This document shows positions 47,192-58,857 of a stretch of 64,000 nt of DNA, one piece after another. The DNA is taken from positions 88,212,846 to 88,276,845 of the forward strand of contig NC_061862.1 of the NCBI RefSeq assembly GCF_907164915.1, written 5' to 3'. The DNA is from Impatiens glandulifera. Its lineage: Eukaryota > Streptophyta > Magnoliopsida > Ericales > Balsaminaceae. The position numbers and the translations under genes are program-made. Each line of letters opens with the position of its first letter. Within the stretch, counting starts at the first letter, position 1. The notes beneath the pieces were generated by a model, which saw only the letters and a list, made by a program, of their open reading frames with translations, did no database searches and was not told the DNA's origin.

Positions 47192-47500
47192 AGTTTTTAA
47201 CGGAGTCCTTCTAGAAGAGCCTAACTCAAGTTTTTAACGGAGTCCTTCTAGAAGAGCCTAACTCATTTTCTTTCTACATAGATCCTTTGTCTGATGGTTA
47301 TCAAATCAGCTAAAAAAACCATTAATCACACTCTGATCCTTCGACTCTCCTCTCTCTCCTCTCTCTGTAGCTAGACTGTCGCGCGCACGAGGTTAGTTAC
47401 ATCCTTCTCCAACCATTAGGGTTTGCCTTCATCTACACTATCATCCTTCGACTCTCCGCAGCCAGATTGTCGCGCACACGAGGTTAGTTACATTCTTCTC
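47192..47500 (+). repeat. duplicated leader segments of CACTA 2
   Basis: A 37-bp unit 'agtttttaacggagtccttc' is present twice (47192, 47229). Then 'tccttcgactctcc...cacgaggttagttac' is present twice (about 47337 and 47447). The CT-rich text and GAG|GTTAGT donors suggest the non-coding first exon of the TNPA-like gene, tandemly copied. Confidence 0.7.
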
Positions 47501-48424
47501 CGACCTAGTGTTTTGCTCATTGTTGTAGTGTTTTGGATTTCTCAGTTATTTTCAGTTGGATTTTGATGCTAAGTTGTATATCGCTGCACTAGATGATTGA
47601 ACCATATTTATGAGTGAAGAATGGTTATACTTCTTTGTTTTAAGGATGAATTATGGTATATATTTGACTTATTTAGGTCACTGTTTTTCTTTATTATAGA
47701 TACTTCTTTATAGTTGATTGAATCATCTTTATGAGTGAGCTGATGTACTCTCCATACAAATTAGAACTTACAAGCACACTCACATGTATATAGGTTTTTC
47801 TTTCATACATTGTAACATTCTGAACTCTCCAATTGGGTGTTTTCAGAAAATTCCAAGCCCATGTTCGAGGTCTTAATACTTATCATCGTCACAATTGAAT
47901 GATTACGGTTAGTTGTTTCTCGTATTCTTCGTATCTTGTCTCACGTTGTTAAAAAATTAAATATATGCATAACAAGTTGTTTATATGCTTTAAGAAGGAC
48001 ATATTTATATGATATGATTCTTTTACTTTATATCTCAAATTAGTAAATTGGACACAAAGAAATTAGGCAAATCATGAGATCTATTTGTTGATTCACTTTG
48101 TCCTAAAGCAAACAGATGATGAACAACCATGAATTACAGTCTTCCCTATATTTTTACTTAGACATGAAAAAAATGTGTATGGTGTTATGGTATTTCAAGA
48201 AGGTACTATATGTAAATCAAGAGAAATGTGTATAATAATGTTCTTAAGTCTCTAAAACCTACATTTTGAAGTTGACAAATCAAGCTTCAACCTTACTATC
48301 AGAAATTACTGTGTGTCTGAAATCTGAATGACTAACCCAACTTAATTTTATTGGAAAATGTGTGAATAGGCGCACATTCATTTCAAGAGAATCTTTTTGC
48401 TATGCTTTCTACTACTATTATTAT

Positions 48425-48900
48425 ATGTGAATCCCGCCATTATTGATGATAATAGGAATCTCAGTTGACTCAAAGAGAAGGGACTGAGTGGATTGCTTCC
48501 AAGAAGAGTTAAATGCTTCTCTAGAAATCTACATTGTATTGCGCTTTTTTTGCTCTTGTTGTCCAGGTTTTCTCACTTATATTTTCTTTCCATGGATGTG
48601 TCTTTTTGTATGAATTTGTCGATCTACATGAATTTTATTCTAATATTACGATTTGAAATCATTTACGTATCAATATGCATAAAAGGAATATCATATAGAA
48701 TGATCCATTAGTTGCGTATGATCTGTGTATGATCTGTGCAGATTTCTCTTTTGTCTTTGGTTCAGATGAACCAAGTAAGATGTATATTATACTTTTAGCT
48801 GCATCCTTCTATTATACTTTTAGCTGCATCCTTCTTGTTGAACCACAAACTTTTCATCTATAACTTTAGATCCTGTTGTTGTGCTAAGTTGTCTTTTAAG
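48425..48900 (+). repeat. ~450-bp direct repeat, copy A
   Basis: Matches 51124-51560 closely, 2.7 kb downstream: 'ttgatgataatag', 'gattgcttccaagaagagtt', 'tttctttccatgga', 'catatagaatg'. The paired open frames (72 codons each) have similar but hydrophobic, unrecognised translations and probably just follow the repeat. Confidence 0.85.
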
Positions 48901-48999
48901 AAGGCTAAGTGTGAAGTGGTGTAGATAAATTTGCACCCAAAAGTTTCTCTACCTGAAGTTGGTCATTTTGTTCTGTAAAACGATTTTGATTTCCTTTTT

Positions 49000-51120
49000 T
49001 TATTCGTTACTTTATTGGTTTCCCTTTAATCCATCTTCTAAGTATGTATGAATTAGGGTATATAGTTTTCTTCATATTTAGATGGTGTTTGTTTGTGGCG
49101 TGTTCTCAAAATTATGTTTAAACAATCAAAGAACATTGAGGTTGAAGGAGAGAAAACTGTATCATAGTTATAATATAAATAGTTTGTTAGTAATATTTTG
49201 GTACAGTAAATTAATATAATATTTAATCTTATTTGTGTCGAAGAATAAGTTGACACTCTACTGTGATCAAATTTTATGTGTTGGATTTGATCTCTTCTTT
49301 CTTGTTCTATTGTTGTTTGATGGTTTTATCAAGATTGGAATTTTTAGGGTTAAAACTGAATTTATCTACTCTACTTAAGTTTATTATCTGTTTGTCAGTC
49401 AGACTAGACTGTTTGTTTTGTTGACAATTTAGCCGAAGAAACTTGAAAATCTTTTTATGCTGTTATAATATTTTATGTCTCTGTAAAGTTACTCCCTTTC
49501 CCACCCACGATGTGTCCACTGCCAGCCAATTGCCACCCATTTGAGTAAATTTTAGAAGAAATCCTGTTTCACAAAATGGGTTATTGGGTTTTATAAAGGT
49601 AAGGTATTTGTATTTTGAATCAATCGTGTTTGGTAAAAAAATTAAAAAATATCAACCGAAAACAAACAAGCACTCTATAGTACTTTCATAGAAAAAAGAT
49701 CAAATTATTTTGAGAAAAATGACAATGTTCCAGATAAAGGTGTGAAAATGGGGTATACCCTAAATACTGAATTGTCATTGCTGCGAAAGAAAGAGAGGTG
49801 AGAGCATCTTCTTCTTCTTTCTTAAGCTCTTTCATTTCCTACTTTATTGTGATGTACTTTGCATTTAATGTGAGAAGTAATGCTCTGTTAAAATTTATCC
49901 GAGCTAAAACATATTTTACAAAATTTATTATATATATATATCTAATATTTTGGGTCACCAGGACTACCACCCAGATAGTCCATAAGTAGATATGCCATTG
50001 TTTAAGATGATTCATCATTATTTATATAAATACTTTTCTAGCGTTTCTTGTAGCTTGTTATTTCTAGTGTAATCCACATAGATTTGTGCAATGGATAATT
50101 TAGTACTGGTTACAATATGTTCTTCATTTCCTTGAATAATTTGAGTATTGGTAATCAATTTGTTATTTTTGATAAACTTATAGTAAGATTTGTTCATGGT
50201 CCAATTAGATGAGGGAATATATGCAATGTGAAGGCTAAGTTTTACACATGGCCAAAAAGCTTGTTGCATGAGGAAATTATTGCATATTTTGTAGCAGTCT
50301 CGAGCTTGTTTTGAACTTATCTAGAGTATTCCCAATGAGCCATTTGTCTATAGAATAGTTGAAAATTTAGGCATATCTTGTGGTAGAGGAAGATATTTTT
50401 TCACTTCAACGTGTTATAGCTTTACACCGGAATTCCATTGATCATTTGATCTATTATGTTGTAAATACTCGGTTGATCGATTACACAAAAACCCTGTATA
50501 ATTTACCGCTTTTTGTTCTTGGTTTCTTCTATTCATAGCTACTTAAACATGTACGACAAATGATAACCGGTTTTATTTTATTTATAAAGTTTAATAAAGT
50601 ATATTTATTAGTTTTGAAGGTTTTCTTGTTCTTTAACTATATATGGAGTAAACACAGCATCGGCATGTGATTTTTCTAGGTTGTTTGTTTATAGCTGAAA
50701 TTCAATTATCAAGTATTAATATTTCCTTTTAACAACAGTTGGAATGTATTTAATAAATCACAAATTCTTTGTAGCAAATTATTCTAAAATGAACTCAGAA
50801 ATGAGAATTAAGTTGTCTTGTTGATAATTGTAGATGTATCATGTACGTTACTTCCTAATTAATTTCTCGTTTAGTCTTATATTATTTATAACATTGTTAC
50901 TTTTTATTTATTATTATTATTATTTTAAAATGACTTAAAAACATACCATTATTTTTTAGAAGTGAAAATGAAACTCCACATTTAATCTCTTAGATTAACT
51001 TCTTGTTCTTCTTCAGCCGCGTACAACATCGTACAACATCGACCTCCTTTCTCTGATACCAAAATATGTTATTATATAAAAATATATTATCAATTGTTTG
51101 GAGTGGCCCATTAATTTTTG
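49000..51120. other. intron-like AT-rich interior of CACTA 2
   Basis: No recognisable transposase blocks on either strand. ORFs at 49053-49256, 49798-49989 and 50018-50269 lack known motifs. TA run near 49930. Confidence 0.55.
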
Positions 51121-51123
51121 TCT

Positions 51124-51560
51124 CACGTGAATCCCGCTATTGTTGATGATAATAAGAATCTCAGTTGACACAAAGAGAAGAGACTGATTGGATTGCTTCC
51201 AAGAAGAGTTAAATTCTTCTCTAGGAATCTACATAATATTGTGCTCTTTTTGCTCTTGATGTCCAGGTTTTCTCACTTCTCTTTTCTTTCCATGGACATG
51301 TCTTTTTATATTAATTTGTCGATCTACATGAATGCTATACTGATATTACGATTTCAGAACATTTACGTATCAATATGCATAAAAGGCATATCATATAGAA
51401 TGGTCCAATAGCTGTGTATGATTTGTCCAGATTTCTCTTTCGTTTTTGGTTCAGGCAGACCAAATAAGTTGTAAATTATACCTTTAGCTGCATCCTTCTT
51501 GTTAAACCATAAACTTCTCATTTATAACTTTAGATCAGGTTTTTGCGCTAAGTAATCTAT
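51124..51560 (+). repeat. ~450-bp direct repeat, copy B
   Basis: Second copy of 48425-48900, with point differences and a few small gaps. Confidence 0.85.
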
Positions 51561-52077
51561 TAGTCTAACAAATATAATATTTATTTACTAAATGAACAGA
51601 AACAACTTAATAATAGGAAATCATGACAATTATCATTAAGTAAAAATAAACTAATACTATCTAAAGATAATTGATCGTTATCTTTAACATTATAAAATAT
51701 TCTCGTGGTCAACTTGTTTATTCCGTGAATTTTTTATTCGTTGCTAATATTTTCATTTTCAAATACTTTGAATGATTGACAATTGATTTGAATATCACTT
51801 ACTTCCTCAATCATTATTTTATGGATATTTTGGTTCCTCACACTTTCTAATTAAAATATTATCAATTTGGTGTGCTATGAATTAATTTCTAGGTAGCCTC
51901 ATTAGATTGTTTATTTTTCTTTCACTCTACTATATTTGATCTAAATGAATACTCTTACAACATTTTTTACAAGTCCTATAAGTTATATTTTTATTCTTTA
52001 ACAATGTCATTCTATGTTATGCGTATACATTTTATATGTGTTTAAAAATGTATTAACGTTAAATTTAATACATTTAG

Positions 52078-52413
52078 GAATTAATTAAAAACAAGTTAAT
52101 CCAAACAACTTCTGAGGGACAAGACATAAGAGCTTTTCATAGAGATATATACTCACAAGTGATTGGTCCTAATACATATGGACGTGTGAGAGGATTGGGT
52201 CTTCAAGCGTATCCAAAATCTTTAAGGACTGTTGACTTTTCTGTGGATGATAGAACAAAGGTTGATGAGATTAATGATATAAAACAAGAATTGAAGAGGA
52301 TGGTTGCTAACCAAGAAAAGATGCAAGCACAAATAAATAAGTTAGAATCTGTGTTGGTTGACAAGGGAGCTGTCGAGACATCTTCCACTTTATGCGAAAA
52401 TGAATCTACTTAA
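52078..52413 (+). pseudogene. Transposase_24-type C-terminal exon of CACTA 2, copy 1
   Basis: Starts after a TTTAG acceptor (52077) and is open to TAA at 52411-52413. It reads 'DIYSQVIGPNTYGRVRGLGL', the conserved V-G-...-GRVRG-G block of PF03004, then a coiled coil 'IKQELKRMVANQEKMQAQIN' and an acidic end. Upstream domain parts are not recognisable, so the gene as a whole is likely broken or its first exons are too diverged to read by eye. Role in the family: DNA-binding accessory protein of En/Spm transposition. Confidence 0.75.
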
Positions 52414-53650
52414 GGTATTTTTTTACCTTTTTATATTTTTTGTTTTGATTATTGCAATATTCATAATTGGCAGTACAATATTAGAACTTTAAGTATAATA
52501 TTAGATGTGGGGATCTTGTGATTCTTCTAGTATCTTCTTGTATTATAAACACCTTCTGAGGAGGGACAAGACATAAGAGCTTTTCATAGCGATATATACT
52601 CACAAGTGATTGGTCCTGATACATATGGACCCGTGAGAGGATTGGGTCTTCAAGCGTATCTAAAATCTTTAAGGACTGTTGACTTTTCTGTGGATGATAG
52701 AACAAAGGTTGATGATATTAATGATATAAAACAAGAATTGAAGAGGATGGTTGCTAACCAAGAAAAGATGCAAGCACAAATAAATAAGTTAGAATCTTTG
52801 TTGGTTGACAAGGGAGCTGTCGAGACATCTTCCACTTTATGCGAAAATGAATCTACTTAAGGTATTTTTTACCTTTTTATGTTTTTTGTTTTGATTATTG
52901 CAATATTCATAATTGGAAGTACAATATTAGAACTTTAAGTATAATATTAGATGTGGGGATTTTATGATTCTTCTATTATCTTCTTGTATTATATGTTTTT
53001 TCTTATATGGTTGATCTGTTTATATGAGAGTTTTATGTATTTTTGTTTGAGTTATAGTACTGTAAATATAAAATTAATCATTTGGTTTTGGTTCTCTCTT
53101 TTGATGGTATTGATAGCGGACTGAAGTACTCATCCTCGAGTTCTCATCTTCCAGGTTATGCAAAAATGAATCTACGTAAGGTCTTTCTATTTTACCTTTT
53201 TATGTCTTTTTTGTTTTGATTATTGCAATATTCATAATTGACAGTACATTGTTAGAACTCTAATTATAATATTAGATGTGCGGATCTTGTGATTCTTCTT
53301 CTTATCTTCTTGTATTAGATGTTTATTCTTATATGGTTAATCTGCTTATGTGAAAGTTTTATATATTTTTGTTTGAGTTATAGTATTGTAAATATTAAAT
53401 TAATCATTTGGTTTTGGTTTTCTCTTTTGACAGTATTAATGGCTAACTGAAGTATTTATTCTCGAGTTGTCATCTTCCAGGTTATGCAAAAATAATCTAC
53501 GTAAGGTATTTGTTTTACCTTTTTATGTCTTTTTTGTTTTGATTATTGCAATATTCATAATTAGCAGTACACTGTTAGATATCTAATTATAATATTAGAT
53601 GTGCTGATTATTCTTCTTATATGGTTAATCTGCTTATATGAAAGTTTATA
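52380..53650 (+). repeat. four-copy repeat of exon 3' end plus flank
   Basis: 'tatgcgaaaatgaatctact' followed by 'attattgcaatattcataat' and 'taatattagatgtg' recurs at about 52391, 52838, 53158 and 53483 (spacing ~447, ~320, ~325 bp). The last two copies keep only the end of the exon (reduced to 'atgcaaaaatgaatctacg') plus flank. It shows successive unequal duplications. Confidence 0.85.
52550..52860 (+). pseudogene. Transposase_24-type C-terminal exon of CACTA 2, duplicated copy
   Basis: A 447-bp tandem duplicate of the preceding exon with its 3' flank. The protein differs at only a few residues (N to D, the Arg in GRVRG to Pro, P to L, V to L). Its nearest upstream AG acceptor leads into an in-frame TAA, so it is probably not spliced as an independent exon. 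Copy 1 keeps the consensus GRVRG, copy 2 does not. Confidence 0.75.
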
Positions 53651-54381
53651 CTTTTTGTTTGAATTATAATACTATAGAAGGAAAATTAATCATTTATATT
53701 AGGTTTTTTCTTATGATGTTATTGATTACTGACTGAAATATTCATCATTGAGTTATCAGGAAGAAGAAATGTGGACACAACAAACATGTTTTTTTTTTCA
53801 AATTTTTTCTATATTTAATTCACATTAAAATACATTTTTATTTCGTATCTTAAAAAGAATATTCTTTTACATAATTGCAGTGAGACCCAAGAAGAAGATC
53901 AAGTAGATGAAAATCATCAATTTCTATTTTCTATTTTAACTTTATTGTTCAAAACTATTTTGTTTGTTTGAAATCTTTTGAATCTTTTGACTATGATATG
54001 ATATTATGAGATAATTGTGATTTTATTAGATAATTGTGTTAAGAGAATTTATGTTAATTTTGTTATAATTAAAAATGTCAATAATTAGTATAAAATAATT
54101 TTCTTAATGATTATTTAATTTAATAGAAAACAAATAAATATTCAAATAAAATTGTAAAAAATAAATTAATATTATAATATTAAGAATTTCTAAAAATTAA
54201 ATAGACCTTTAGCAACGTTTAAATTAATGTTACCGAAGCTTAATTAAGCGTCGTTATAACATGCGCCCACCTTGCTTCTGGCGACGCAAGAATAAGTGTC
54301 GGTAATATCTTTGGCGACGCTTTTACGATTTGGGAGAAGTCTTTTTAAGTGTCGTCGAAAGTCTTTTTTGTTATAATGTAA

Positions 54382-54560
54382 CTCTAAACAGAATCATTAT
54401 GTCCACATAAATGTATAATCATTATGTCCACTTAAATATATACGTACAAATTTCAAATTATGTATTTGACGAGAATCAAACAACTAGATTAATGGTCTCT
54501 TATAATTTTTGAATACATAAAATTTTAATGGTGTAACCCCAGAAAACACCCTTGTGTGGG
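54382..54560. other. short AT-rich spacer right of CACTA 2
   Basis: Contains 'aatcattatgtccac' twice (54393, 54417). No gene. Confidence 0.6.
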
Positions 54561-57085
54561 TTCAAGTGAAAAACTCGAGGTTCAAGAAGTTCAACATCGG
54601 TTTGCATATCAGGAACTTTCTTTTAAAATAAAACATTAATTTTAAAAGATGTCACTCATACCTGACAACTTTTTGAAATTAATTAAAAATAATTAATTTC
54701 GGAGGTTCAATTTTAAATAATTCGAGAATTTATGGTAATTAAATTACAGTTTGATTTTATAAAAAATCTATTAGTTTAAATTAATTAAACATAATTTATT
54801 TAAAAGATTATTTATTTTGAAATAGTGTCGTCAATTGATTTTTAAAAATCAATAAAAGTGCATACATATACAAACGTATTGACAAAGTTTTCTTTTAGTT
54901 TATAGTTTGGTGATACTTGAGAAAGGGCTTTCACACTACACCTCCGGACCCGTTTTAAAAACTCTCTACTTATAAAGTTATCTTTTGAAAATCGGTTGTA
55001 TAATATTTGAGTTTTAACCGATTATTCTTTCGGTCCTAGTCATTCTTCTAGGTTTAACATTATTTAAAATATTGAAATAACAATATATAAAATGATGGTA
55101 CCTGTACCGGATGAAAACTAGGGTGGAAACACCTAAAGAATAACTGTCATTTTTAAAGGTATTAGGGTTTAGAAATAAACACCAAATGAGCATTTGTCGA
55201 AATATCCCAAAAATATTTAAAATGCATTTTTTAATTTTTCGGGATTTTTAGAAATGATTTGAAGTCCTAAAATTACAAAAATAATTTTATATTTTATAAA
55301 GTGGAACCAAACAGACCTTAGGACCAGAGTCTCAATGGTGGGGTTCGTTTTTGTTGGTCGGGGTCCGAAGACCCTCGGTCTAGGCTCGGGAGCTCTCAGT
55401 CTGAGTGTTAAATTCTCTCGGTCAGGATGTTAAGGATCTAGATCCTTGTCTAGGATTACCGGTCTAGGTGTAAAAACCTATTGGTGTTAGACTAGCCTAG
55501 GGAGAGGTTTTTCGGTCAAGGTGTATTAACCTCTCGATTCAGGGCTAGTTCTAGGCTAAGTCCCTTGGTCTTGGGTTAGGGATACTCAGTCCCAAGGTTA
55601 GAAATCTCGATCCTAGGGTTAAGGAGTCTCAGTCCCAAGGTTAAAACTCTCAAACCAGAGTTAGAACTACCAGTCCTAGGTGAAAATCCTCGGTCGGATT
55701 TTTTTGTCCTAGTTCAAAAACATCGGTCTAACCTCTCGGTCCTAGGTTTTGGTCCGGACTGAGGATCCTCGGTAAGACCTCAGTCCTAGGCTAGCAAACC
55801 TCGGTCAAAACACCAAAGTGTAGGTCCGGACAGAGGATCCTTAGTAAGACCTCAGTCCTAGGCTAGCAAGCCTTGGTCAAAACACCAAAGTGTAGGTTTT
55901 TAAATTTGTTTTTTAGCTCTGATTCTTTGATCTAAGAGCTTGAACAACATTACAAATTTCCCAGGAACATGTTGATCATCATTTCAAGGTATCAATTGAC
56001 TTGGATGATGATCAATTTGGTCAAAACAATTTGTGATAAAAAAAATCGGATTTTTAATTTTAAAATCGTTTTAAACTGTAAGGAGATATCTAATAGCTTC
56101 CTTATACTACATATACTTGATTGATATCAAAAAAAGAACAATGACTGTTCGTTTTGACCAATTCAAGAACTCAAAAGTTTTAATTTATTTTGAAAATTTT
56201 GATTTTGATTAAACATGATCGGGATGGATCAAACATTTTCCAAACAGTTGCCCAACATCATTACAATCATGTTGGAAAGCTTTTGAGCTATGATTCAACG
56301 TAATTAACTCAAGAACATTAAACTCGTTTTTTTATTTTGAAAATTCAAATTGGGGTTTTTGTTATTTAGATCGATTGATCGGTTCTATCCTATCCATAGT
56401 TCCAAATGATCCTATAAATGATTTCCATCCATAAAACACTATGAAAATCAAGCATACAAGCTTTTGTAGTTTAAAATATAAAAATTTCAAATTCAAACTG
56501 TAAATATGAATTAGAGGGTGATATTAAGCATACTAAGGATTGAAGAACACTCTTTGTACCTTAAAGAATTTTGTTGGGATGCTTGGATCCAAGATTTAAG
56601 GTATCAAACGAATTTTCGAAAAATCCAGAAGCTTTAAGCTTCAATGGCGGATTTCTGAAATCTTCCAATTTAAAGGTGGAGATTGTATTCTCTACCTTCG
56701 GAATTACTTTGGGAAGGTATTTATAGCATTCATAAGTCAGTTGGCTTCAAGTGACCTGAATCGGCCAAAAACTATTAATGGATTTTGGATATTCTTGGCT
56801 GAAGTCGTTGGAATAGGGATGATTTATGATTCATCCCTATTTTGATAGTCATAAATGATCACCATCGTAGGGTGATCATTTCAGGATTTAAATGAGTCAA
56901 AATGGATTGAAGAAGGAGTTTCAAGTTTGAGAAATCATCCACGGTTCTTCATCCTTATCCAAACAGCGTCGCGATGAAGACGAAGATCGAAGTCTAAAAT
57001 GACGTTGTTTTGTGCGCGTTCAGCGTTCTCGGGACGTTCCGTCAGCGTTCGGGGAGACAGAGCTAATGTCTGTGTTAGTTGATCC
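54560..57085 (+). mobile_element. Gypsy-like LTR family fragment, copy 2, cut by the Copia-like LTR
   Basis: Landmarks in the same order as copy 1: 'tcggtttgcatatcagg', TTAATTAAACATAA, 'gtgtcgtcaattgattttt', 'gagaaagggctttcac', the GGTCCTA-type array, A/T-rich DNA, then a GC-rich end (56950-57060). It stops where the next LTR begins at 57086. A 62-bp direct repeat ('ctcagtcctaggctagcaa') occurs at about 55780 and 55850. Confidence 0.5.
55370..55880 (+). repeat. degenerate CTCGGTCCTAG array
   Basis: Sister of the array at 23440-24030: irregular CTCGGTC, CAGTCCTAGG and 'ggttagggatactcagtcc' motifs. The motif order differs between the two copies, so the arrays turned over after the copies separated. 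Confidence 0.75.
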
Positions 57086-58814
57086 TGTTGGGTCAAATTA
57101 TTTTGACTAAGTGTCAAAGTAGTTTGACTATTGGAATTTTTATGATGAACATATATAAAACTCAATTTAAGATGTCTAAGTGTTTTTGATGCAGGTGTAT
57201 TAGAAACAGATTATTAGACTAAGTCTACATGAGTTTCATTAGACGGATTGCCTTTATATTGTGAGTTAGACGTGCAGTCTAACTAGCGGAGTTAGACGTG
57301 TAGTCTAACACACATAGTTAGACGTGAAGTGTAACTAGTTGAGTTAGACGTGTAGTCTAACTAGCGGAGTTAAACGTGAAGTATAACTAGTTGAGTTAGA
57401 CGTGCAGTCTAACTAGCGGAGTTAGACGTGCAGTCTAACACACAGAGTTAGACGTGAAGTCTAACTAGTTGAGTTAGACGTTCAGTCTAACTAGCGGAGT
57501 TAGTCGGGAAGTCTAATTGGTTGAGTTAGACATGTAGTCTAACTAGAGGAGTTAGACGTGCAGTCTAACACACGGAGTTAGATGTGAAGTCTAACTGGTT
57601 GAGTTAGACGTGCAATTTAACTAGCGGAGTTCGACGTGCAGTCTAACACACGGTATTAGACCTGGAGTCTAATGGAAAGAGAAAGTTAGACGTGCAGTCT
57701 AACTCCTTCAGACTAGTCTGAAGGGAACCGTAATTAGACGTGGAGTCTAATGGAATGTGAAAGTTAGACGTGCAATCTAACTAGTGAAAGTTAGACGTGC
57801 AGTCTAACTAGTGAAAGTTAGACGTGCAGTCTAACTCCTTCAAATTAGTCTGAAGTGATTGTAATTAGACGTGAAGTCTAATCCCATTAGACCAGGTGGT
57901 CTAATGGATATTGCTATTAAACGGGGACGTCTGATTTCATTAGACGAGGTCGTCTAATTGAAATACGCCTAATGCCATGCTTAAGCAGTTGCTTGAAGCT
58001 AGCACCCGCCTACCTACGTGCTCTAGCTATACGCTACTCCTGCTCCACTTTCTAGTGAAGATTAGTACGACAACCAGCTGCAACCAATCAACCAATGCCA
58101 CGTAAGCGAATATCCTTCACACTACTTGTTTTGCAGGTACATCCCTGAAGAATATTCGGCGCACTCCCAGTTTTGTATTTCCACGATCCTTGTATTTACA
58201 GTCTGTTGTGTAGTATGGAGGCGTTCTAATGGTAGCTCTCCATGTGTCATTAATTGAAGATTCGACCGTTAGTACCTGTTTCTTATTTAAAAGATTTTCA
58301 AGGACAACGGAAGTATCACCGAAATTATAGATTATTCGATTTATTCATACTCAGATTATTCTATCTTCCAACTGCTTTCCTGCTTTTACTGTGTGTTAAT
58401 CAATAGGGAGTTAAAATCAAATCACTTTATTAGTTGAGTGATATTCTTCATTTTGTAAGTTGAATAGAGTCTGTTCTGTTCAACAATGAGCTATTCGTGC
58501 AAACAATATTTGATTCAAAGCATATTATAGTGAATCCTTTCGGTGGTTGGAAGAAGGGGTGACGTAGGAGAGTTTTCTCTGAATATCCATAAACAAACTA
58601 CTGTGTTGTGTCTTTCTGTCATATTTTCATTCTTGGTTCCCAACTTCAAACCTAAGTAAACATTTCCGCACTTGATTCTGTTTCAAGTGTTTACAAGGGT
58701 TTGCGTATAATAAAAAGTGATTTAAATCCTTAACGGGATTTCTATCAAACCATTTTTATTAAGCCTTCATCAATCGCCAAACCCCCGTCTCTATTGATTA
58801 AGCCGATCCTATCA
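57086..58814 (+). mobile_element. 5' LTR of a Copia-like retrotransposon, about 1.7 kb
   Basis: Begins TGTTGGGTCAAATTATTTTG and ends CCTATCA directly before a primer-binding site. The U3 part carries a long array of TTAGAC palindromes; a TATTTAAAAG near 58283 is a possible TATA box. The left boundary is inferred from the TG start and from where the Gypsy-like LTR homology stops; the 3' LTR is outside the window, so it cannot be confirmed here. Frames from 58794 start inside it. Confidence 0.6.
57235..57960 (+). repeat. array of ~26-bp units, each a TTAGAC...GTCTAA palindrome
   Basis: About 25 units such as 'gttagacgtgcagtctaact' with linkers 'agcggag', 'agttgag' or 'acacgga'. Each unit has 6-bp arms TTAGAC/GTCTAA around GTGCA-like centres. 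Variation is concentrated in linkers and centres while arms are mostly kept. Confidence 0.9.
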
Positions 58815-58815
58815 A

Positions 58816-58829
58816 TTGGTATCAAAGCC
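58816..58829 (+). promoter_or_regulatory. primer-binding site (initiator Met tRNA type)
   Basis: TTGGTATCAAAGCC, one base from the usual TTGGTATCAGAGCC, immediately after the LTR end. It fixes the element's orientation and supports the LTR boundary. Confidence 0.75.
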
Positions 58830-58857
58830 TTGCTTCTGCTCTCATGCTTTTCCAAGA

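Larger units (their letters stand above)
46743..54378. mobile_element. CACTA (En/Spm) element 2, 7.6 kb, TSD TAA
   Basis: The left end CACTACAACAAAATACATCT and the reverse complement of the right end CATTATAACAAAAAAGACTT are inverted repeats. TAA abuts both ends (46740-46742, 54379-54381). Subterminal DNA holds ACGCTT/AGCGTCG-type motifs ('gcgtcgttataacatgcg', 'ggcgacgctttt'). The gene is on + and again only Transposase_24-type exons are recognisable, with no TNP2. The element inserted between fragments of the Gypsy-like LTR family. Confidence 0.85.
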
